A DNA stretch of 64,000 nucleotides from positions 25,324 to 89,323 of the forward strand of contig QCFC01000005.1 of the NCBI GenBank assembly GCA_003278465.1, written 5' to 3'. A model generated the notes under the pieces. It was not told the DNA's origin. It saw only the letters and a program-made list of their open reading frames with translations, and made no database searches. Below, piece by piece: positions 52,729-60,704 of this stretch (positions are counted from its first letter, which is position 1; each line of letters opens with the position of its first letter). Origin of the DNA: Prochlorococcus sp. AG-363-B04. Lineage in GTDB: Bacteria > Cyanobacteriota > Cyanobacteriia > PCC-6307 > Cyanobiaceae. Position numbers and translations under genes: made by a program.

Positions 52729-53727
52729 ATGAAAAAGTCAGGAGATGATTTAAACAAAAGTAAGATACAAGGAATTCCTGTAACCATTTTGACAGGTTTT
52801 CTTGGCGCAGGAAAAACAACTGTCTTAAATCACATACTGACCAAGCAAAAAGGACTTAAAACAGCTGTATTGGTAAATGAGTTTGGAGAAATAGGGATAG
52901 ATAATGACTTGATAGTAAAAACACATGAAGATATTATTGAACTGGCTAATGGCTGTATTTGCTGCACAATTAATGGAGAGTTGCTAAACGCAATAAATAG
53001 AGTTCTTGCAAATAATGAAATTGAATACCTAATAATTGAAACTACGGGCCTTGCTGATCCATTGCCAGTAGCGATGACAGTTAATAGTTCTAGAGACCAA
53101 TTAAGGCTAGATTCTATAATCACATTAATAGATGCTGAAAATTTTGATTCTGATATACTCTCTAGCCAAATAGCGAGGTCTCAAATAATTTATGGAGATA
53201 TCTTATTGATAAATAAATGCGATCTCGTTAATGAGGAAAAAATATCATATATAAACTCTAAAGTTTCAGAGATAAAAAATGATCCAAGAATACTAAAATG
53301 TATAAAAGGTGATGTGCCATTGGGACTTTTATTAAGTGTCGGACTATTTGAATCTGACTTAATAGCCAAAAATGACCATGACCATGACCATGACCATGAC
53401 CATGACCATGACCATGACCATGGTCATAAATTAAAGATAGAGGGATTTACTTCATTCTCATTCCAATGTAATCAGCCCTTTTCATTGAGAAAGTTTCAAT
53501 ATTTCTTAGATAATCAATTGCCATCAAGTGTATATAGAGCAAAAGGAATACTTTGTTTTGAAGAGAGTGAAATAACTCATGTATTTCATCTGTCTGGGAA
53601 AAGGTTCACACTTGAAGATAGCGATAGAAACCGTGAACGAAAAAACAAGGTTGTTTTAATTGGGAAAGATATTGACCACGGAACACTCGAAAAACAGATT
53701 GAAGCATGTATTTCATCTAATATTTAA
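52729..53727 (+). CDS. CobW-family GTPase with Asp-His metal-binding linker
   Basis: 332 residues. GFLGAGKTT, NGCICCTI (CxCC), ETTGLADP and NKCDLV mark the GTPase. At about 216-234 is a DH-repeat run (HDHDHDHDHDHDHGH), then CobW_C with GFTSFSFQCNQPF and a KVVLIGKDID end. The standard CobW/YeiR/ZNG1 form: a zinc chaperone used in zinc shortage. It lacks the extra domain of 45917. Low G+C, unlike the other CobW. Confidence 0.92.
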   Translation: MKKSGDDLNKSKIQGIPVTILTGFLGAGKTTVLNHILTKQKGLKTAVLVNEFGEIGIDNDLIVKTHEDIIELANGCICCTINGELLNAINRVLANNEIEYLIIETTGLADPLPVAMTVNSSRDQLRLDSIITLIDAENFDSDILSSQIARSQIIYGDILLINKCDLVNEEKISYINSKVSEIKNDPRILKCIKGDVPLGLLLSVGLFESDLIAKNDHDHDHDHDHDHDHDHGHKLKIEGFTSFSFQCNQPFSLRKFQYFLDNQLPSSVYRAKGILCFEESEITHVFHLSGKRFTLEDSDRNRERKNKVVLIGKDIDHGTLEKQIEACISSNI

Positions 53728-54181
53728 TTTAAAAAATAATTGCAGAATGATCTCCATCAAGAGATTAGAAGGAAGGTGCACTATATTTTTCTTATAAAGA
53801 AGTGATCCAAAGATGATCCAACCATGGGCAGTATTGCTGATGGCATGAAGAATCAACCCTAAATATCAGCACATGCAGCTTGTCTTTATCTATGTACTAG
53901 GCGTCTCTTAATTTAAGTAGATAGGAATGGTGTGAACTTTCTGTGAACATAATATAGCAATTCCTTGAGATCCCAGTCCACCACTGAAACGCCGCTTTTC
54001 ATTAGCCACCAGTGGATGTCAGCTATAGCAAAGGATTCGGGGGATAAAAGTTGTTGTTTTTAGGCTTTTTAGGGTGTTGAAACCCAACAAATGCCTGCAT
54101 TTTCTCCTCTATTCATAGAGCTTTTGATGGCATTGAGCAATATTTTGGCTACCAATCTCTCTTTCAAAATAATGACGAGGT
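53728..54181. other. Intergenic between cobW and metallophosphoesterase operon
   Basis: No gene recognised. A direct repeat GTGAAC-tttct-GTGAAC at about 53933-53946 is the only notable motif. Confidence 0.4.
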
Positions 54182-54895
54182 TTATGCGAAACCCTTCCTT
54201 TTGGGATTTGTTTTGCTACCGGCGGTAAGGAAGTGCGTTTTATCACTACCAACGTCATAGAGGGTGTAATGCACCCCTGCTCCAATGCCAATCACGCTTC
54301 GCTTGGGAACTTCCTGTTGTTGTTCACGTTTACCGTTTAGATCCTTTACTTGTGAGTTGATCCCTCCTCCTGTCAGTTCAAGATGAAATTGTTTAGTACT
54401 TCGCGCTGTGAACAGTCTGTTCACATTGAGACGGGTGAGTCGATCAAGGAGGATCAGTGGAGACGTTTCAGATGTGAGGTTGTCGCCCACATCTGAAGAG
54501 CTTCCATGGATGAGTGCACAGTCAAGTTCAATGAAGCCAAATTGCAGTGATGCCAACCAGTTCAGGTGAGAAGGATTAACAGTATTTAGCAGTGCATTGA
54601 CTGCATCTTCTCCTTGGCTGAGCCGCAGAGCATCAGCTTTACGTTCACCACGAAACCCACGCTCTGCAAGTAGTTGCTCTTCCCACCAGCCGTAGATGCA
54701 ATCTGGTTTTAAATCGCCTCGATGGGGATTCTTTAGTCGATCCAACAGTGCGTCACAGTTGCGTTCGGGTCCGACTAGGTCTCCAAGGACAAATAAGGAT
54801 GTAACTCCACGAGTCTTCTTTAGATCCCGTTGAATTAGGTCATAGGTTTCGAGATCTCCGAGTAGACCACTTACGAGTGCCCATCTTTCAATCAT
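54182..54895 (-). CDS. Metallophosphoesterase-like protein
   Basis: 237 residues. VSGLLGDLETYDLIQRDLKK and FVLGDLVGPERN match the start of calcineurin-like phosphatases, with GD present, but the first motif DxH is degraded and the later ALIHGSS stands for the GHxH region. It may be catalytically weak. Starts four bases inside the end of the next gene upstream (ATGA). Last gene of the operon. Confidence 0.75.
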   Translation of the reverse strand: MIERWALVSGLLGDLETYDLIQRDLKKTRGVTSLFVLGDLVGPERNCDALLDRLKNPHRGDLKPDCIYGWWEEQLLAERGFRGERKADALRLSQGEDAVNALLNTVNPSHLNWLASLQFGFIELDCALIHGSSSDVGDNLTSETSPLILLDRLTRLNVNRLFTARSTKQFHLELTGGGINSQVKDLNGKREQQQEVPKRSVIGIGAGVHYTLYDVGSDKTHFLTAGSKTNPKRKGFA

Positions 54896-55707
54896 CGCTC
54901 ACACACATGACTTGCATCTTCGGCCTGTTCGGCGAATTCAAAACCATGACTCAGTCGCCATGCGAAGACTTTCGGTAGCCCCGCCTCGACAATCGCTTGA
55001 CAAGTTCGACCAACGTCATAGGCCACCTCTTTTATCTCAACTTCATCAGTTGCATCATTGTGAATTACATAGGTGGCATTGGTAGTTCCATGACGTGGCT
55101 CGCCTACTGATCCTGCATTGACGATTTTGCGCATCGGCAGAGTCAGTTCTTCACGCTGACCGGAGTCATGGTCAGCATTTTGTAAACGCACATGAATTGA
55201 TCCGCCTCTCAACTCACGTACATAAGGCTGGTGGGTATGCCCGCAAAACAGAATATCGGCCCCCGCTGTTTCTACTCGCTCGAGAGCCGCAAATGCATCC
55301 ATGTCTGGCAGAAGATACTCATGCTGACTGTTGGGACTCCCATGCACGAAGAGAAGTCGATCACGACGTAATGAGGTTGGGAGGTTGGCTAAAAAACTTT
55401 TGTTTTCGTCGGTTAGCTGATCATCTGTCCATTGGTGAGCTAGGTGCCCACGCCTTTCTGCTAGCTGAGAAGGGTAGCTGCACTCGCAGGCATTAAGACC
55501 ATCGATGATATCTTCATCCCAGCAGCCCTGGCAGGTTGCGATGCCACGCTTTCGTATCAGCTCAACTACTTCGTTTGGCTGCGGGCCATAGCCAACTAGG
55601 TCCCCAAGACAGGTAATGGTTTTAATCCCTTGCCTATCAATGTCATTCAAGACGGCTTCCACTGCAGGGAGATTGGCGTGTAAGCAAGAGATAATTGCGT
55701 GATTCAT
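54892..55707 (-). CDS. Metallophosphoesterase
   Basis: 271 residues of the YfcE/Ppp class. ISCLHANLPAVEAV and CLGDLVGYGPQP hold the first two metal motifs, LLFVHGSPNSQHEYL and LFCGHTHQPYVREL the later ones, and INAGSVGEPR-type VNAGSVGEPRHGT closes the site. The first motif is SCLHAN instead of SDIHGN, with a Cys for Asp, which may alter metal choice. Overlaps its partner by four bases; 5 bp after the P-loop gene. Confidence 0.85.
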   Translation of the reverse strand: MNHAIISCLHANLPAVEAVLNDIDRQGIKTITCLGDLVGYGPQPNEVVELIRKRGIATCQGCWDEDIIDGLNACECSYPSQLAERRGHLAHQWTDDQLTDENKSFLANLPTSLRRDRLLFVHGSPNSQHEYLLPDMDAFAALERVETAGADILFCGHTHQPYVRELRGGSIHVRLQNADHDSGQREELTLPMRKIVNAGSVGEPRHGTTNATYVIHNDATDEVEIKEVAYDVGRTCQAIVEAGLPKVFAWRLSHGFEFAEQAEDASHVCER

Positions 55708-55712
55708 GGCGA

Positions 55713-56498
55713 TTAACTCAAGGGAATAGCTTCTTTTTGTTGATCTCTAAGAGGCATTTGATGCATCTCCAGTACGGCATCGTTTAGTAGGCAGAGGTCA
55801 ATCGTTGATTGAATGCGTAAGCAATCAAGATGTTTCCCTTGCACGACAAGCTCAGACAAGCTGGCAGGTCTGCCATTTGGAGCTGAAATTTCTTGAAGAG
55901 GAAAGAACTGTGAGCTTTCTTGACTCACAATCCAGTTGAAGAACATAGATCGCCCATCTGGCAAGTTCATCAACGCCTTAGCTCGATAGACGTCGCCATA
56001 GGCTCCGTTCACTAGCTCGAACCAAAAGGTATTCAGACTGGGTGGATCCCAGACGCTGCGATTAAGACTGAGATTGAGAGATTCAAGTTTTTTGAACTCC
56101 AATTTGTCTTTGCTTGGCAATTCATGATCACGACCAAAGTGGAGATGCCTATCAGGATGAAGTTGCAATGCTTCAAGCTGATTTTTGATGCGAGGATCGA
56201 TACCCGCTAAGTCAACATGCTGAGGAGAGTGGAACTGAGGAAGCTCAATCAATGCCAGCAAGTCATCTTGTTGCGACCTGGAGGCATATTGGGTTTCAGA
56301 TAGATCTAGCAGTTGAGGAATTTGATCTTTGAGAAATGCTTGATCAATTCCAGAGTTAGATGCCTGCTCGAGCCCTATATCGGAATGACCATCGAGGCGC
56401 AAATATCCGCATGCACCAGGATGACTAAGCATTGTTTTGAGTATCCAGCTGGTTTTCCCACACCCTGGCGAGCCCGAAATCAGCCATGTCTGACTCAT
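55713..56498 (-). CDS. Divergent CobW-like P-loop protein
   Basis: 261 residues. SGSPGCGKTSWIL is the P-loop; the C-terminal YGDVYRAKALMNLPDGRSMF resembles CobW_C. The CxCC metal motif and NKxD box are absent. First gene of a three-gene operon with two phosphoesterases, behind a Zur-type box, so I read it as a zinc-shortage P-loop protein. G+C-rich like 45917-48366. Confidence 0.75.
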   Translation of the reverse strand: MSQTWLISGSPGCGKTSWILKTMLSHPGACGYLRLDGHSDIGLEQASNSGIDQAFLKDQIPQLLDLSETQYASRSQQDDLLALIELPQFHSPQHVDLAGIDPRIKNQLEALQLHPDRHLHFGRDHELPSKDKLEFKKLESLNLSLNRSVWDPPSLNTFWFELVNGAYGDVYRAKALMNLPDGRSMFFNWIVSQESSQFFPLQEISAPNGRPASLSELVVQGKHLDCLRIQSTIDLCLLNDAVLEMHQMPLRDQQKEAIPLS

Positions 56499-56539
56499 TA
56501 TTGGAACAATGGCAGGTCACGACTAAATCTATCAAATAA

Positions 56540-56558
56540 TGGAAACGATAACCATTTT
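56540..56558. promoter_or_regulatory. Putative Zur box upstream of the P-loop/phosphoesterase operon
   Basis: AATGG-AAACGATAA-CCATT (56538-56556), inside ataATGGAAACGATAACCATttt. It shares ATG-AAACGAT--CAT with the znuA/znuC palindrome. It lies about 40 bp upstream of the operon start. Confidence 0.65.
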
Positions 56559-56945
56559 ATTTTCGCCTCAGGACAATCTAGTTCCCCAAAGGACTAGGTC
56601 GCTCATGGGGAGCTAGGAGGGGAGCTAGGAGATTGCAATCCCTTTAAATACGTTGCAATTATTAGAAGATTGGATAGCTGATCTGAAAAAGAGTTGTAAG
56701 AATGCAGCAAAGCCTTGTTCTTAATCCGTACTTATAGGATCTGTCTTTAATTGATCAACTCTTTAAAATATCAACAACATTGTCTTCTTCAAGGCATTAA
56801 TTGGTGTTCTTGTTGCCCTCGCTAATGAACGATACCCCAATCAGTAAAACCGTTCATATTGATAAGTAAATATACTAATTAGTGGCAATATGTCTCAGTG
56901 ATTCACAAGATTCTAGAAGAACTTCTATTTAACTCAATAGTCATT
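56559..56945. other. Intergenic, nothing recognised
   Basis: Apart from a direct repeat of ggggagctagga at about 56607-56630, no feature seen. Confidence 0.4.
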
Positions 56946-57272
56946 TTACTTTGTTAATTGATGGGTACAACTAGAGTCTTCTAAGCTCATATCTATTAAC
57001 CAATTTTTATCAATACCAAGGAGTTCAATAGCTTTTAATTCAAAACTATCAAGTTCAAAGTAGTTGTAAGGAACATTTACCCGTAAGGTTAATTGCCCCT
57101 CTTCTCTTGAAATGGAATGATTGGAAAATTCAAGTTCTTCCAAATTTCCATCAACATCATTTGAGATAGTTAGTTTTAAGATCTTCTTCAGATTCCATGG
57201 AGATTTATCCATGAAACTTGCTTGATCTTCCCAGTATCGTTTATAGGCTTGGAATCCTTTTTTGACGTACAT
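56946..57272 (-). CDS. Hypothetical protein, 108 aa
   Basis: Soluble, basic start (MYVKKGFQAYKRYWEDQASF) then beta-rich middle (EELEFSNHSISREEGQLTLR VNVPY). No family recognised. Intact, stands alone. Confidence 0.55.
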   Translation of the reverse strand: MYVKKGFQAYKRYWEDQASFMDKSPWNLKKILKLTISNDVDGNLEELEFSNHSISREEGQLTLRVNVPYNYFELDSFELKAIELLGIDKNWLIDMSLEDSSCTHQLTK

Positions 57273-57572
57273 TGATCACTCCATTTAAAGTTGATTAAGG
57301 GTTATAGTTAGTATTATAAATCAACGGCTGGTTAACGAGTCGAACCTATTTGAAAGTTGGTTTCCTGTACTCTTATTGCATGAACCTCCCAAAGAATTAA
57401 CGATTGTACAAGTGTTATGAACAGCGACAGAAGCAGAAAAGTGTTGGTGTAAGTGTTGTTGTATTAGAGAGATCTCAGAACTGGATTGAGCCATAGATGT
57501 CCATCGAAGAACGACTCAAATGGACACCCTCTCCATTAGCCAGTAGCTAGGTTCCTCTTTTACTATGGGATC
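57273..57572. other. Intergenic, nothing recognised
   Basis: No supported gene. Confidence 0.4.
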
Positions 57573-57767
57573 TCAGCGAGAATGGGTGAGGCACCTGAGG
57601 CAGAAATCTTCAAGGCGCGATGAGGTGAATGGTCGTGATAATGCTGAGCAATACAAAAGAGTTTTCTGTTTGCCCTGGAGGTCTTTGATTACTGCGTCTT
57701 GCTGATCGACCAACTCGCAAGCAGCCGGAATCACCTCGTCCTTACGGGACGTTTCAGTGATGTTAAT
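57573..57767 (-). CDS. MNITET-family protein, start codon lost (5' border copy C)
   Basis: From 57767 the frame reads INITETSRKDEVIPAACELV then DQQDAVIKDLQGKQKTLLYC. The ATG of the other copies is ATT here, and the only upstream ATG lies inside the hairpin. The C-terminal part differs from copy B. Either an ATT start or a recent pseudogene. Confidence 0.5.
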   Translation of the reverse strand: MNITETSRKDEVIPAACELVDQQDAVIKDLQGKQKTLLYCSALSRPFTSSRLEDFCLRCLTHSR

Positions 57768-57788
57768 TAGGCAAAGAAATGCTTTGAT

Positions 57789-57833
57789 GTCGATGGAGGG
57801 CACATGCCCAACGCTTTCGACTAACTTCTTCTT
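57789..57833 (+). promoter_or_regulatory. Hairpin leader before DUF1330 fragment
   Basis: GTCGA (57789-57793) and TCGAC (57817-57821) enclose GGGC-ACAT-GCCC. The outer stem equals that of copies B and D; the inner stem has different bases yet still pairs, one position shifted. Ends one base before the ATG at 57834. Confidence 0.6.
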
Positions 57834-57908
57834 ATGGACAAAAAAGGTGCAAAAGGTTATTGGATCTCAACCTCAACAGTTATTAATCAAGAACTGTTTA
57901 AGTATTAG
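57834..57908 (+). pseudogene. Truncated DUF1330 gene
   Basis: MDKKGAKGYWISTSTVINQE LFKY then stop. The KGYWI-T-TV-N-E-F start matches the intact DUF1330 at 29716, which also follows a MNITET border. The rest is gone. Confidence 0.65.
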
Positions 57909-58057
57909 GGAATACTTAAATCCAATACTATGTATTTATTGAGACTGAATATAGTTAGGCTATCAATATAAAGCTCTCTTTTAATGGAAAATGTACCAAA
58001 AAGAACAATAAGTATCTTCATTAATTTGTATGTTTAAATCACTTCATACAAGTTCAC

Positions 58058-58240
58058 ATGAAAAGCCCCATCAGTACAAAACAACTAAATAGAGTTCAAA
58101 CAATCGTTAGGCATTTTAAAAATTCTCCTCCACAAGGATATAGCTATATATCTTCATCGATAATGCGGCCTCTAAAAAATAGAATCGATGACTATTGGAA
58201 CCGTGAGATTGAACTTCACAATAGAGAATATGAAATATAA
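58058..58240 (+). CDS. Hypothetical small protein, 60 aa
   Basis: MKSPISTKQLNRVQTIVRHF then KNSPPQGYSYISSSIMRPLK and NRIDDYWNREIELHNREYEI. Basic start, acidic end, helical. No family recognised. Confidence 0.5.
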   Translation: MKSPISTKQLNRVQTIVRHFKNSPPQGYSYISSSIMRPLKNRIDDYWNREIELHNREYEI

Positions 58241-58470
58241 ATATTTTAATCACAATTATTTTCTAAAAGCTTTCTTGACTAGCCTTGAATCTTGAAGGCC
58301 TCGCAATTTCTAATGTCTCTTTCTTTGGAAGAACTTCAATCAAACTTTCATACGGATCAAGCTCGTTGGCTATCTAACAAGATTCATATGGTTCTAATTC
58401 TACAAAACATTGCTCATCATGAGAATTCATAAATAATTGATAGAGACTATTGATTGAAAGAGAAGAATTT

Positions 58471-58492
58471 ATAGGAGCCAAAAGGCTCCTAT
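58471..58492 (-). terminator. Terminator of the hli gene
   Basis: ATAGGAGCC-TTTT-GGCTCCTAT on the minus strand, nine-base-pair perfect stem, followed by AAATTCTTC; 8 bp past the hli stop. Confidence 0.75.
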
Positions 58493-58500
58493 AAAGGTAA

Positions 58501-58626
58501 TTAAAATATGCCTGGAACTATTTGCCCTGTAGTGGCATATGTTCCAATTGCCACTAGAAACCCAAGCATTGCTGCCCATCCATTATATTTTTCAGCTTTC
58601 TCACTCATCAGGTCTTTAGCAGTCAT
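58501..58626 (-). CDS. hli: High-light-inducible protein (Hli/Scp)
   Basis: 41 residues: MTAKDLMSEKAEKYNGWAAM then LGFLVAIGTYATTGQIVPGI F. EKAEKYNGWAAMLGF is the chlorophyll-binding ExxNGRxAMxGF motif with Trp replacing Arg, followed by the single thylakoid helix. Hli proteins bind chlorophyll and carotenoid near photosystem II under stress. Short members like this one are common in Prochlorococcus islands and cyanophages. Confidence 0.9.
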   Translation of the reverse strand: MTAKDLMSEKAEKYNGWAAMLGFLVAIGTYATTGQIVPGIF

Positions 58627-58885
58627 AAGAAATCTCCAAAAGAAAGGATAATCAAAAGATATCCAAATAATTAATTAGTCACTGTATATAAAAATACATT
58701 TCATATCGATTGGGCAGATTTTTGTTCATTCTCTAGTTTGGAGTGATATCAATAGCTACAAAAAGCTTCAAATCTGTATAAATTATAGCCAATAGTTTTT
58801 ATTATTTAAAAGCTTTCATAGAGATCTTCTTTAACAGTATAAATAAGTACATAATCGACCGATTAATTGCTTAAAATTAGTTTAG

Positions 58886-59107
58886 TTGGATGAGCTATTT
58901 TTACGAATGGAATCAGAAGCAGGTACAAAAGAATGTTATGCATTACTAAAAGCCAAGGTAAATATTGAAGAGGCAATAAAATTGATAGCAAAACTAAAGT
59001 ATGCAGAACATATAAAACAGCAATTACTAGCTGTTCACAACCAGCTTGAAGGCATGCATGAACTTACACGACGCGTTGTTCAGTCAAACGCTGAATCTTC
59101 AATCTAA
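58886..59107 (+). CDS. Hypothetical helical protein, 73 aa
   Basis: TTG start; an ATG seven codons in (MESEAGTKECYALLKAKVNI) is as likely. Fully helical and charged (KLIAKLKYAEHIKQQLLAVH). It ends just where border copy D begins, whose left edge is truncated against it. Confidence 0.6.
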   Translation: MDELFLRMESEAGTKECYALLKAKVNIEEAIKLIAKLKYAEHIKQQLLAVHNQLEGMHELTRRVVQSNAESSI

Positions 59108-59187
59108 GGAATTTGAAAAATCCATTCACTCAACTCACAAGCAGCGGTAATCACCTCGTCCTTACGGCACGTTTCAGTGATGTTCAT
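59104..59187 (-). pseudogene. MNITET microprotein, truncated (5' border copy D)
   Basis: MNITETCRKDEVITAACEL then unrelated SEWIFQIP and stop. The break is at about 59130, where the DNA leaves the repeat and enters the gene at 58886. Confidence 0.75.
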
Positions 59188-59210
59188 TAGATTGGAAAAA
59201 GACTGCTTAT

Positions 59211-59253
59211 GTCGATGGAGTGCCAAGCACTGCGCTGTCGACCTCCTTATTTT
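59211..59253 (+). promoter_or_regulatory. Hairpin leader before DUF3721 gene
   Basis: Same sequence as 43061-43104 except one C fewer in the cctcc run: outer GTCGA/TCGAC, inner AGTGC/GCACT, then cctccttatttt and ATG. The gene that follows is unrelated to the PLD-like gene behind the other copy. Confidence 0.65.
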
Positions 59254-59454
59254 ATGCGCCGTTTACTGCTTGCACCGTTAATACTTGCGCTTGCTTCCCC
59301 TGTTCAAGCTCATCTAAAAGGAATTTACAAGACCCAAAATGAAGCTCGACAACAGTCAGTTAAATTGCAATGCGAGGGTATTCACAAGAATGGAGACTAT
59401 TGGATGCCTTGTGCTAATGAAAAAGAACTACACAAAGCACTTAGAGAAAGATAA
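59254..59454 (+). CDS. Secreted DUF3721 protein
   Basis: 66 residues from MRRLLLAPLILALASPVQAH, a signal peptide cleaved after QAH-type AxA; an upstream ATG lies within the hairpin and is rejected. The mature part holds CEGIHKNGDYWMPCANE, the DUF3721 Cys-His-Cys core. Periplasmic, possibly metal-binding. Two bases ahead of the PepSY-like gene. Confidence 0.85.
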   Translation: MRRLLLAPLILALASPVQAHLKGIYKTQNEARQQSVKLQCEGIHKNGDYWMPCANEKELHKALRER

Positions 59455-59456
59455 AC

Positions 59457-59732
59457 ATGAGAGAAGCCTCACCAGTAAGTCGTTTTTGGCATAGGAGAAT
59501 TGCTTTTTTTCTAGCCATTCCACTCTTATTAACAATTCTAAGTGGATCGATCTATTCAATTCTTTTAACAGTTGGCATAGATGCTTTTTGGTTAATTAAA
59601 TTACACACTGGGAATTTTGGAGTGATTAATTTACAGTCCGTATATTCACCATTGATCGGCATATTTACCTTGATGCTTCTTTTAACAGGTGTTTCGTTGT
59701 TGAGACTTCCTCAAGGAAAGGGTCCTTCCTAG
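59457..59732 (+). CDS. PepSY-like small membrane protein
   Basis: 91 residues, three helices (RIAFFLAIPLLLTILSGSIY; a central one; LIGIFTLMLLLTGVSLL). REASPVSRFWHRRIAFFLAI and KLHTGNFG resemble the RxxHRxxG / LHT parts of PepSY-TM proteins. Likely partner of the secreted DUF3721 protein. Its stop codon lies inside the 38-bp border motif. Confidence 0.7.
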   Translation: MREASPVSRFWHRRIAFFLAIPLLLTILSGSIYSILLTVGIDAFWLIKLHTGNFGVINLQSVYSPLIGIFTLMLLLTGVSLLRLPQGKGPS

Positions 59733-59757
59733 GGATTTGATTGTGGGTCATCCGAAG
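59720..59757 (+). repeat. 38-bp 3' border motif, copy D
   Basis: GGGTCCTTCCTAGGGATTT then gattg and TGGGTCATCCGAAG. Same span and length as at 30520 and 44244. Confidence 0.75.
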
Positions 59758-59759
59758 AC

Positions 59760-60119
59760 TCAATAGTGATTAACCCAAGTTCGTCTCTTTGGCGATGCCG
59801 CCGCTGGTTCAATCACCATCTGATGCATCAACTTGATCCCAGCGAGTGCCGCTCCATAGTTCTTGGTCTTCATCGATCCTCTGATTGATTGCTCGGTTTG
59901 GTTGATTAGTCGGCTTAATAAATGGTGCTTATCCACCTCATCCAAGTCCGCAACCATTTCTAAGTGAGCTGCTTTTATTGCTCTTAGTGCCGTCTTCCGA
60001 CTCACCCCCCACTTGTCAGACAGAAGCGACGCTGACTCACTAGTGCCATAGCCGTCACTGAGCATTTGTAGAGCTTCAGCCTGACGTTTTTTGAGTTCAT
60101 GCTTAATGGCTCGGCCCAT
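59760..60119 (-). CDS. HTH protein resembling phage terminase small subunit
   Basis: 119 residues. RQAEALQMLSDGYGTSESAS LLSDKWGVSRKTALRAIKAA is a helix-turn-helix of the kind in small terminase subunits; the helical remainder (HLLSRLINQTEQSIRGSMKT) fits that family. It overlaps the next gene by 17 bp. Satellite elements use such proteins to be packaged by helper phages; that role here is inference. Confidence 0.6.
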   Translation of the reverse strand: MGRAIKHELKKRQAEALQMLSDGYGTSESASLLSDKWGVSRKTALRAIKAAHLEMVADLDEVDKHHLLSRLINQTEQSIRGSMKTKNYGAALAGIKLMHQMVIEPAAASPKRRTWVNHY

Positions 60120-60360
60120 ATTCCACCTCGATTACATAAAGCATTAGCTCCCTTTGCGTGATTGCTAAAGCACAGCCAAACTCCACTACCAACTCAGGTA
60201 AGAACTTGCTTAGAACACCTCTACCTTCAATAGATCTGAAGGTAGAAGTCAATACTTCAGCAAGGATTCCAAGGGAAGGATGAACCGCATTTATAGGTCG
60301 GTTAATTGCTCCAAAACCTAGTGCTCCAGGCACTTCTGCTATACCAATGGATTTGGGCAT
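60103..60360 (-). CDS. Hypothetical protein next to tRNA-Pro, 85 aa
   Basis: MPKSIGIAEVPGALGFGAIN then RPINAVHPSLGILAEVLTST and a helical end. No family recognised. First gene after tRNA-Pro on the same strand, overlapping the HTH gene, so the two form a unit inside the element's edge. Confidence 0.5.
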   Translation of the reverse strand: MPKSIGIAEVPGALGFGAINRPINAVHPSLGILAEVLTSTFRSIEGRGVLSKFLPELVVEFGCALAITQRELMLYVIEVEYGPSH

Positions 60361-60451
60361 TTGTTGGCGATTTGTTGGCTCAAAGGGGCCAACAAAATAT
60401 TGTGCTGACTAGATAATAGCCAAAACCATTGCAATTACAGCACTATTCCAA

Positions 60452-60525
60452 TCGGGGCGACAGGATTCGAACCTGCGACCTAGTGCTCCCAAAGCACCCG
60501 CGCTACCAAACTGCGCCACGCCCCG
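60452..60525 (-). tRNA. tRNA-Pro(UGG)
   Basis: 74 nt. Acceptor CGGGGCG pairs with CGCCCCG; anticodon arm GTGCT-TTGGGAG-CAC with anticodon TGG; T-arm GCAGG-TTCGAAT-CCTGT; discriminator A; CCA not encoded. Complete cloverleaf. Its 3' part is repeated at 36359-36405, making it the likely integration site. Confidence 0.95.
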
Positions 60526-60704
60526 TGCTTTTTGATTGTAGTTGGTAGCTTGTCTCTAGGCCAAAAGAAGTCCTCTAGCTGTGCCTCTTTGTCTGGTAAA
60601 GGAGATTTAAGTTAGAGAAAAATCAACTTCAAAGACGTCAAAATACAGAATTTCATCAATTTGTCGCGTGCTGACATTGCAAGATCTGACCATTTTGCGT
60701 ACAT

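Noticed and set aside
59209..59253. Earlier start for the DUF3721 gene
   Set aside because: It would begin inside the hairpin leader and put 15 residues before a perfect signal peptide.
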